NCBI GenBank assembly: GCA_966692625.1 | Contig: CBKZAG010000005.1 | Span: 1 to 41,259 of the forward strand | DNA: 41,259 nucleotides | Source: CAMLOF01 sp966692625 | GTDB taxonomy: Bacteria; Pseudomonadota; Gammaproteobacteria; Burkholderiales; Burkholderiaceae_C | Direction: 5' to 3' | Part shown: in pieces, positions 8,936 through 15,364 of the stretch | How positions within the stretch are numbered: the first letter of the stretch is position 1 | How the letters are laid out: each line of letters begins with the position of its first letter | Notes under the pieces: generated by a model | Seen by the model: only the letters and a program-made list of their open reading frames with translations | Told to the model about the DNA's origin: nothing | Database searches by the model: none | Program-made: the position numbers and the translations under genes

Positions 8936-9073
8936 GGTAGGACTCCTAAGTTAAAAAACCGGGAGCCACCCCGCCACCACCACCCCGATCGTTGTTCTGT
9001 TGTGGGAGGTGCCGGAAGCCAGGCGACAAATCTGGATAATGGGCGTGATTGTAGGTCCTTGGCCCCCGACACC
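8936..9073. promoter_or_regulatory. Divergent promoter region between ppsA and ppsR
   Basis: This 138-base gap separates the starts of two divergent genes and must hold both promoters unless transcription enters from further away. A GGATAAT sequence near 9034-9040 resembles a -10 box for ppsR but lacks a convincing -35. On the ppsA side the only clear element is the AGGAG ribosome-binding site. I assign no regulator. Confidence 0.4.
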
Positions 9074-9883
9074 ATGCCCCACCGCACCGCCTTCTTCATT
9101 TCCGATGGCACCGGCATCACCGCCGAAACGTTTGCCAAGGCCATCCTGGCGCAGTTCGAGATCAACCCCAAGCGCGTGCGCCTGCCCTTCGTGGACGACG
9201 CCGACAAGGCCTTCCAGGCGGTTCGCCAGATCAACCATGCCGCCGAGGTGGACGGCGTGCGCCCGCTGGTCTTCACCACCGTGGTCAACATGGAAGTGCT
9301 GGCCGTGCTGCGGGCAGAGTGCAAGGGCATGCTGATTGACATGTTCGGCACGTTCATTTCGCCGCTGGAGCACGAACTGGGCATGAAGTCCAACCACCGC
9401 GTGGGGCGCTTTTCGGACGTTTCCAAGAGCCAGGAGTACCACGACCGGATCGAAGCCATCAACTTCGCGCTGGAGCACGACGACGGCCAGACGAACAACA
9501 ACCTGGAGTTGTCGGACGTGATTCTGGTGGGGGTGAGCCGCAGCGGCAAAACGCCGACCTCGCTGTACCTGGCCATGCAGTTCGGACTGAAGGCGTCGAA
9601 CTACCCGCTGATTCCGGACGACTTTGAACGCCGCCAACTGCCGCCACCTCTGGTGCCCTTCAAGAAGAAGCTGTTTGGGCTGACGATCCAGCCCGAGCGG
9701 CTGAGCGAGATCCGCAACGAACGCCGCCCGAATTCGCGCTACGCCAGCTTGCAGAACTGCCGCTACGAGGTGTCGGAAGCCGAGGCCATGATGCGCCGCG
9801 CGGGCATACGCACACTGTCCACCACGACCAAGTCGATCGAAGAGATCGCCACCATCATCCGCCAGGAACTGAACCTGGAATGA
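9074..9883 (+). CDS. ppsR: PEP synthase regulatory protein (bifunctional kinase/pyrophosphorylase, DUF299)
   Basis: This 269-residue protein belongs to the DUF299 family, which inactivates PEP synthase by ADP-dependent phosphorylation of a Thr next to the catalytic His and reactivates it by phosphate-dependent dephosphorylation. It begins with the family's usual opening (FFISDGTGITAETF at 7-20) and has the P-loop GVSRSGKT at 153-160, within VILVGVSRSGKTPTSLYLA. The ATG at 9074 gives the normal length (E. coli protein about 277); the frame stays open far upstream but that part runs antisense to ppsA. Its target Thr in PpsA is visible as Thr424 in GGRTCH. It is convergent with the lytic transglycosylase gene, with a single base between the stops. 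Confidence 0.95.
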   Translation: MPHRTAFFISDGTGITAETFAKAILAQFEINPKRVRLPFVDDADKAFQAVRQINHAAEVDGVRPLVFTTVVNMEVLAVLRAECKGMLIDMFGTFISPLEHELGMKSNHRVGRFSDVSKSQEYHDRIEAINFALEHDDGQTNNNLELSDVILVGVSRSGKTPTSLYLAMQFGLKASNYPLIPDDFERRQLPPPLVPFKKKLFGLTIQPERLSEIRNERRPNSRYASLQNCRYEVSEAEAMMRRAGIRTLSTTTKSIEEIATIIRQELNLE

Positions 9884-9884
9884 T

Positions 9885-10772
9885 TCACATCGCGCCCGGA
9901 CGGGCGTGCACAGGCGAGCGGTAGAAGTGCAGGATGCGCTGCACGTAGTTCTGCGTTTCAGCGTAGGGGGGCACGCCGCCATGCTTGTCAACCGCGCCCT
10001 CGCCAGCGTTGTAGGCGGCGGAGGCCAGCGCCACGTTGCCATTGAAGCGCTCCAGCAACCAGCGCAGGTAGGCCAGGCCGCCACGCACGTTCTGCTCGGG
10101 GTCGAAAGGGTTGCGCACGCCAAAACGCGCAGCCGTGTCGGGAATGAGCTGCATCAACCCCTGTGCGTTCTTGGGGGACACGGCCGAAGGGTCGAGATTG
10201 GATTCTGCCCGGGCAATGGCCAGAGCGAGCCGGTAATCGACATCAAACCGTGGGGCCAGACGGCGGATCAATTGCGCGTGACGCTGCTTGTCGCGCGGCA
10301 AGGTGAGCATGTATCGCTCCACCACCTCCAGTGGCACAACAGGTTCCGCCGTTGACGCGCCGCGAGCCAGTTCAAAAGCAGCCAGACGGCCCGTCAGCAG
10401 GCACTCAGGCCAAGCATCCACCGCATGCTGACCGTCCAGCAAAGCAACGGCTCTTTCGTGACCGCGTTGGGCAGCCATGCCTAACAGCGCAAGCCCTTCC
10501 AGGCGGCCAGGCTCGTCAGCACGCTCAAGAAACAGCTTGCCCAACCGGTACTGAGCCTCGACACTGCCGAATCGGGCTGCGGCACAATAACGCTCGGCCG
10601 CCAGCACGGGATTGCGGCGTTTCTGGGCATCGTAGCCTTCTTCCAGCCAGCGGGACAGCTTGGGCGGCTCATCACTCCATTCAGGCGGGCCGTCGTCAGG
10701 CAAGGATGTGGCCATGGCAGCGGCGCAGGCCAGCACACCAAGTACCACGAATCCACGCCTGTAGTGCTTCAT
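9885..10772 (-). CDS. Lytic murein transglycosylase (SLT family 1) with helical-repeat N-terminus
   Basis: This 295-residue exported protein should cleave the peptidoglycan glycan strand and form 1,6-anhydromuramic ends. Residues 1 to about 22 look like a signal peptide. Residues about 45-135 are helical, with Sel1/TPR-like sequences (AAERYCAAARFGSVEAQYRLG, LALLGMAAQRGHERAVALL). The C-terminal SLT domain has the catalytic Glu190 in AIARAESNLDP, then AQGLMQLIPDTA and AAYNAGEGAV, all typical. The start overlaps the stop of the upstream membrane-protein gene by 4 bases (ATGA), which suggests coupled translation. The substrate-level role (remodelling, recycling, or making room for an envelope machine) cannot be decided here. 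Confidence 0.9.
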   Translation of the reverse strand: MKHYRRGFVVLGVLACAAAMATSLPDDGPPEWSDEPPKLSRWLEEGYDAQKRRNPVLAAERYCAAARFGSVEAQYRLGKLFLERADEPGRLEGLALLGMAAQRGHERAVALLDGQHAVDAWPECLLTGRLAAFELARGASTAEPVVPLEVVERYMLTLPRDKQRHAQLIRRLAPRFDVDYRLALAIARAESNLDPSAVSPKNAQGLMQLIPDTAARFGVRNPFDPEQNVRGGLAYLRWLLERFNGNVALASAAYNAGEGAVDKHGGVPPYAETQNYVQRILHFYRSPVHARPGAM

Positions 10773-11140
10773 GACTTTTGCACCTTTTTCTTGCCCAGAT
10801 CAAGACCGTGAGCGTGTCGGCTGAGTGCAAAGTTACAGAAAATCTTCATCCACAGGGTGACACCTGCAACGGCAATCCAGTCTTCACGGGCAATGGCTTG
10901 GAACCCCAGAACCGCAACCAGCACGCCGATCAGCACCACGGCACCGATCAGGTTGATGACCATTTCATAAGGGGCGTAGCGCTCAGGGTTCGCCGGAGGC
11001 ACCCCCTTCTTGAGAGCCACCTCGGAAAAGTCGCGTTTGACAAGAATGCGCCAGACACGCCGTGCCCAGAAAAACGACACGGGAACAAGGGCCAGCAAAA
11101 AGACCCAATCCAGAATGGCAACACTTACACCCCAGTTCAT
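10769..11140 (-). CDS. Uncharacterised inner-membrane protein
   Basis: The protein has 123 residues with about three hydrophobic segments (VAILDWVFLLALVPVSFFWA at 6-25, MVINLIGAVVLIGVLVAVLG near 62-81, and a shorter C-terminal one) and a very basic tail (LDLGKKKVQKS). I do not recognise a family. I chose the ATG at 11140 because the membrane segment then starts close to the N-terminus; the frame is open further upstream without a good start. Its stop overlaps the lytic transglycosylase start by 4 bases, so the two are probably made together. Confidence 0.7.
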   Translation of the reverse strand: MNWGVSVAILDWVFLLALVPVSFFWARRVWRILVKRDFSEVALKKGVPPANPERYAPYEMVINLIGAVVLIGVLVAVLGFQAIAREDWIAVAGVTLWMKIFCNFALSRHAHGLDLGKKKVQKS

Positions 11141-11340
11141 CTTGAATAACTCGCTTTCATAGTTCAACTTGGATTCTCTGCCAAAGTCAGGGGATTGTCC
11201 AAGGTGCAACACCCTTCAACGCCGGAGAATGAACGCACCGGACAACCGGCCATTTGACTTGCCCATTGTTGACCCCGCGCAAGGTTGCCCGCGCGGGCAT
11301 GTGTAGGATGCCCGGTATTGTCCAACAGCAGGCCATCCAC

Positions 11341-12801
11341 ATGACCAGCCAACCCCTGCCCCGCAGTGCCGACAACCACGTGAACCTCATCACCACGCCA
11401 GTGTCGGCGTTGGTAAAACGCACTGTAGTGTCGCTGCCGCCGGGCACTACCATCCGTGAGGCGGCGCAGACGATGCGCGACGAACGGGTGTCGTCTGTAC
11501 TGATCGTCCGGGACGGCGTGCTGTTCGGACTGGTCACGGACAGAGACCTGCGCAACCGGGTGGTGGCGGCAGGCCTGGACACTTCGCGCCCGATCATGGA
11601 GATCGCAACGCTGGCCCCCATGACAATCAGCCTGAACAGCCACGCGTTTGACGCGCTGCTGATGATGGCCCGCCACAACATCCATCACGTGCCAGTCATG
11701 GATGGTCAGCAGGTGGCGGGCATGATCACCAGCACCGACCTGACCGAGCAGCAGAGCAACTCAGCGGTGTACCTGGCCGGGGCCATTTACAAGCAGACCA
11801 GCGTGGAAGGCCTGGTAGAGACCAGCCAGCGCATCAAACAACTGCAGCAGAACCTGGCAGCCGCCGAGGCCAGTGCCTACAGCACAGGACACATTGTGTC
11901 GGCCATCACCGACGCGCTGACCTCACGGCTCTTGCAGTTGGGCGAACTGCGCCTGGGCCCGCCACCCGTGGAATACGCCTGGGTGGCTGCAGGTTCCCAG
12001 GGCCGCAACGAGCAGACAGCCAAATCCGATCAGGACAACTGCATGGTACTGGACGACGCCTACGACGAGCGCATGCACGGTGAGTACTTCAGCGAGCTGG
12101 CCCGCTTTGTATGCGATGGGCTCAACGCCTGTGGCTATGTGTACTGCCCTGGCGAGATGATGGCGATGACCGATCAGTGGCGCCAGCCGCTGCGGCAATG
12201 GCAGCAGTACTTCCGCGGGTGGATCGAACAACCAGACCCCAAGGCACTGATGCTGACCTGCGTGTTCTTTGACCAACGCTTTGTCTATGGCAAGCGCGAG
12301 TTGTTGGACACGCTTCGTGCGGATGTGCTGTCGCGCAGCAAGGAGCAGAGTATCTTCCTGGCTTTCATGGTGGGCAATGCACTCACGCACCAGCCGCCGT
12401 TGAACTGGCTGGGCAACCTGTCGTTGATCAAGAGCGGCGAGAACGAAGGTACCATCGATCTGAAGCACACAGGGATCGTACCGATTGTGGACCTGGCCCG
12501 CGTTTACGCCTTGGCAGGCGGCTCCCCCGCAGTGAACACCCGGGAGCGGCTGGAGAACGCGGCTGCGAGCGGAGAGATCACCGAGCAGCGCGTGCGCGAT
12601 CTGCTGGATGCACTGGAGTACCTCAGCGCGCTGCGCATCCAGCACCAGGCACGGCGCATGTCCGAAGGGCACGCTGCCGACAACTTCTTGCGCCCTGACG
12701 AACTGTCGAACCTGGAACGCGGCCATCTGAGGGACGCATTCAGTATTGTCAAAAGCCTGCAAGGCGTGCTGGAAAACCGTTACCAGGCCGGCCGTTTCTA
12801 G
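11341..12801 (+). CDS. CBS-domain protein with DUF294 putative nucleotidyltransferase
   Basis: The protein has 486 residues. Two CBS domains (about 20-75 and 85-140, with VSSVLIVRDGVLFGLVTDRDLRN split over the first) would bind an adenine nucleotide. A DUF294 nucleotidyltransferase-like domain follows, with GSQGRNEQTAKSDQDN at 218-233 giving the Asp230/Asp232 metal site, and a DUF294 C-terminal helical domain. It resembles GlnD-type enzymes; a protein-modifying role is an inference. An N-terminal cyclic-nucleotide domain, common in relatives, is absent. The ATG at 11341 has an AGCAGG about 9 bases upstream; earlier in-frame ATGs exist at 11302 and 11311. In Vibrio and others this family sits beside the symporter, DUF4212 and exonuclease genes, as here. 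Its stop shares CTAG with the convergent exonuclease gene. Confidence 0.9.
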   Translation: MTSQPLPRSADNHVNLITTPVSALVKRTVVSLPPGTTIREAAQTMRDERVSSVLIVRDGVLFGLVTDRDLRNRVVAAGLDTSRPIMEIATLAPMTISLNSHAFDALLMMARHNIHHVPVMDGQQVAGMITSTDLTEQQSNSAVYLAGAIYKQTSVEGLVETSQRIKQLQQNLAAAEASAYSTGHIVSAITDALTSRLLQLGELRLGPPPVEYAWVAAGSQGRNEQTAKSDQDNCMVLDDAYDERMHGEYFSELARFVCDGLNACGYVYCPGEMMAMTDQWRQPLRQWQQYFRGWIEQPDPKALMLTCVFFDQRFVYGKRELLDTLRADVLSRSKEQSIFLAFMVGNALTHQPPLNWLGNLSLIKSGENEGTIDLKHTGIVPIVDLARVYALAGGSPAVNTRERLENAAASGEITEQRVRDLLDALEYLSALRIQHQARRMSEGHAADNFLRPDELSNLERGHLRDAFSIVKSLQGVLENRYQAGRF

Positions 12802-14993
12802 TACTTCAGACGAGCGTAGTAGGTGCGCTGGGCGGCTTCGCGGGCCTGACCCAGTGTGTATATGCCCTTTTCCGCCAACAACGGGATCAGCTTCAGAAAC
12901 ACCTCGGCCGTCACCATGGCGTCGCCCATGGCGGTGTGCCGCCCGATCACAGTAACGTTGAACCGCTCGGCAATGGCCTCCAACCGGTGAGAGTCCTGGC
13001 TGGGATGGATGAGCGCCGACAGCAACAGGGTGTCGAGCACGGGCTGGTCGAAGCTCAGGCCGGTGGTTTTTTCCTTGAGCTGCAAGAAGCGCATGTCGAA
13101 CGCGGCGTTGTGCGCCACCAGAACCGTATCTTGCGCAAAGGCGTGGAATGCAGGAAGCACTTCCAGAATGTCAGGCTGGCCCTCGACCATGTCAGGTGTG
13201 ATGCCATGGATGGGAATGGACGCAGGCGGAATGCTTCGGTGGGGGTTGACGAGTTGCTCGAAGCTCTCTTGCCGTAGCAGCTTGCCGTTGACGATGCGCG
13301 TGGCGCCGATCTGGATGATCTCGTCGCCCTGTGATGGGTTGAGGCCGGTGGTTTCCGTATCAAAAACGGTGTAGGCCAGATCGGTCAGGGGCACATCCTC
13401 CAAGGCTTGGCTGCGCGCGGAAGTGCGGAACAGATCGAAGTCGTAGTATTCGGGGCGGCTTTCGGTTCGGATGAATGTTGCAACGTCCAGCGGTTCTTGC
13501 GGTTGCGCAGTGGGCAGCAGGAAGCGGAAAAAGGCCCGGTGGCTGGCGCGGTGCCGCTCAAACCAGAACGCGCCGCCATGCCGCTCCACCACATCCCGCA
13601 CGGTCAGCGAAGACGCGTCCGCACCGGCCCGCATGGCGTCCATCTCCCAGCTCATCACGGTCTCGGTGCTGATGGCCTGGCCTGACCACACCAGATCGAG
13701 TTCCGCGCGTTGCGGCGCCTGGGCGGCTGGCTGCAGACGCAAGGAAACGTACCTGACGTCAAACTCGTCCTTCAACCTTGCACTGAGGTACACCAGCGCC
13801 TGCATGACAGAAAAACTTTCCACCCGCAGCCACAAGGCACCGTCAGCGTCGACGTCCTTCACGGGCACGCCCACCACTTCCTCAATGCGTCTGCCCACGG
13901 CAGACAGCAGGTCTGCGCCCAGCATGTCTTCCAGCGGCCACCGGGTCTTGATGCCACTTGCAGCGCGGTTGGACAAGTCCTGCACGCGAGCGCTCATGAC
14001 GCGCACTTCGTCACGTACGACGTTGAGGAAACGCTCTCGCATGGGTGCCTCAAGGTCAGGGTAGTCGAGCATTTCAACAGCCGCCTGGATATTGGCGAGC
14101 GCCGCCCGGCTGCCTTCAGTGAGGCCCAAGAGCAGTTGGTCCCGCTCGGCCTCCTCCTCGTATTCGCGGGTGATGTTGTCGAGCATCAGCACGTAGCCCG
14201 CCAGGGCCAAGGGGGAATCTGCGTCCTCTTGCTCATGCACTTGGCGCACCGGCGTCATCTGCACACGCAGGAGCTGCCCTGCCCGTGTTGTGGTGACGAA
14301 CTGCGCTGAAGGGTTGGCCACGCCACGGCGCATGCGCTGCTGCACGCTTTCGAGCGCATGTGCAACGAGCTTGCGATCAAAAACCGCGTAAATGGAACGC
14401 CCCAGTCCGATCAGTTCGGCACCATCGGCCAGACGCGGCGCACTGGACAGGGCTCGAAACTGTACTCTGGCCCGGTTGTTGTAGAGCAGGATGCGGCCGT
14501 CTAGGTTGCAGACAACAACGCTTTGCGTCAGTTCGGACATGAGCGCCGCCAGACGGGATTTTTCCTGCTCGATGTCTTGCGCTGCCTCGCGGACCTTGGC
14601 GTCCATCTCGGCGCGCAGGCCCTCCCTTTGGGCCACGAGCTGGTTGATAAGCTCGACGGTGGCGCGGGTCTCGCGGTTGCCTGCGGGTTCAAGTTGGCGA
14701 ACCACGCCTGTGCGCAGCAGCACCTGAACGTGCTCCACCAGCTGCGCCGCAGGCACCACCCAGTAGCGGAACCACCTTTGCAGTGCCCAGGCCAATACCC
14801 CCACGCCGCCGATCCATGCAAGCAATAGCAACGGCCAACGGTCCGTCAGGATGGAACGGAAAGCCGCAGATGTCTCGCCTTCAAGCGTGCTCGCCAGCAG
14901 CCATAGTGTCGCCACAAGCCAAACGGCCAAACCCAGGCTGCAGACAAGCAGCCCCCCCCAGACACGCCTGTCAGCTCGATCCGCGCGGCTCAC
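12798..14993 (-). CDS. Membrane PAS/pseudokinase-like protein fused to DEDDh 3'-5' exonuclease
   Basis: This 731-residue protein has an unusual build. Two membrane segments (about 11-33 and 53-71) are followed by a HAMP-like/coiled region (75-145), a PAS-like domain (about 148-275), a HisKA-like helical pair (about 280-345) and a HATPase-like region (about 350-495, ending VVERHGGAFWFERH...FFRFLLP). The expected H-box histidine is missing: the place reads LTEGSRAALANI. The C-terminal part (about 540-731) is a DnaQ-type exonuclease with all DEDDh residues: Asp545, Glu547 (FDTETTG), Asp633 (HNAAFDMRF), His686 and Asp691 (GRHTAMGDA). The start is a GTG overlapping the receiver stop (GTGA), so it is coupled to the two-component genes. 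The substrate (DNA, RNA or a dinucleotide) is unknown. The kinase-like part may act as a sensor without phosphotransfer. Confidence 0.88.
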   Translation of the reverse strand: MSRADRADRRVWGGLLVCSLGLAVWLVATLWLLASTLEGETSAAFRSILTDRWPLLLLAWIGGVGVLAWALQRWFRYWVVPAAQLVEHVQVLLRTGVVRQLEPAGNRETRATVELINQLVAQREGLRAEMDAKVREAAQDIEQEKSRLAALMSELTQSVVVCNLDGRILLYNNRARVQFRALSSAPRLADGAELIGLGRSIYAVFDRKLVAHALESVQQRMRRGVANPSAQFVTTTRAGQLLRVQMTPVRQVHEQEDADSPLALAGYVLMLDNITREYEEEAERDQLLLGLTEGSRAALANIQAAVEMLDYPDLEAPMRERFLNVVRDEVRVMSARVQDLSNRAASGIKTRWPLEDMLGADLLSAVGRRIEEVVGVPVKDVDADGALWLRVESFSVMQALVYLSARLKDEFDVRYVSLRLQPAAQAPQRAELDLVWSGQAISTETVMSWEMDAMRAGADASSLTVRDVVERHGGAFWFERHRASHRAFFRFLLPTAQPQEPLDVATFIRTESRPEYYDFDLFRTSARSQALEDVPLTDLAYTVFDTETTGLNPSQGDEIIQIGATRIVNGKLLRQESFEQLVNPHRSIPPASIPIHGITPDMVEGQPDILEVLPAFHAFAQDTVLVAHNAAFDMRFLQLKEKTTGLSFDQPVLDTLLLSALIHPSQDSHRLEAIAERFNVTVIGRHTAMGDAMVTAEVFLKLIPLLAEKGIYTLGQAREAAQRTYYARLKY

Positions 14994-15364
14994 GCGCCAG
15001 TCCCCAGCATCTCGCGCACCTTGTCCAGCAGCTCCTTGGTGGAAAAAGGCTTGGTCATGTAGGCGTCAGCCCCCAGAGCCATGCCCTTGGCCACATCGGT
15101 GTCGCGGCCTTTGGCTGTGAGCATCAAGATGCGCGTGCCCTGGAGGTCTTCGCGTGCACGGACTTCCTGGCACACGTCAAAACCATTCTTGCGGGGCATC
15201 ATCACGTCCAGCAGCACCAACGCCGGGCGGAAGGCCTCTATGGCCTCTATGGCCTCTTGCCCGTCTTGGGCAATCTTCACGTCGTAGCCCTCGCGAGTCA
15301 TGAGGAACTCAAGCGATATGAGGATGTTGGGTTCGTCGTCGGCGATGAGAATGGTTGTTGTCAT
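14990..15364 (-). CDS. Single-domain (CheY-like) response regulator, module 2
   Basis: This 124-residue receiver-only protein is a close paralogue of the one at 3026-3400 and has the same key residues: ADDEPN, phospho-acceptor Asp53 (LVLLDVMMP), Thr83 and Lys105 (MTKPFS). Most differences lie in the alpha2 helix and C-terminus, the surfaces that usually set partner choice. The start overlaps the kinase stop (ATGA) and the stop overlaps the exonuclease start (GTGA), so three proteins come from one coupled unit. With no output domain of its own, the neighbouring PAS-exonuclease protein is a natural candidate for its target, as inference. Confidence 0.92.
   Translation of the reverse strand: MTTTILIADDEPNILISLEFLMTREGYDVKIAQDGQEAIEAIEAFRPALVLLDVMMPRKNGFDVCQEVRAREDLQGTRILMLTAKGRDTDVAKGMALGADAYMTKPFSTKELLDKVREMLGTGA

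Noticed and set aside
8938..8948. Perfect short inverted repeat TAGGACTCCTA before ppsA
   Set aside because: It coincides with the AGGAG ribosome-binding site, has a 1-base centre that cannot form a hairpin, and is short enough to be chance.
6287..9073. Very long open frame on the plus strand running into ppsR
   Set aside because: It lies antisense to ppsA, its translation is low-complexity Val/Gly/His/Ala-rich, and ppsR has its own start at 9074 giving the family's normal length. High GC makes such frames open by chance.
11141..11340. Possible promoter or RNA element in the divergent gap before the CBS-DUF294 gene
   Set aside because: TTGACT/TTGACC and TAGGAT sequences occur but not at proper spacing, and no structured element is evident.
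15234..15260. Near-perfect triple tandem repeat of 9 bases (GGCCTCTAT)
   Set aside because: It lies inside the receiver gene and encodes Glu-Ala-Ile steps of one helix; the paralogue has the same length there, so it is not an expansion.
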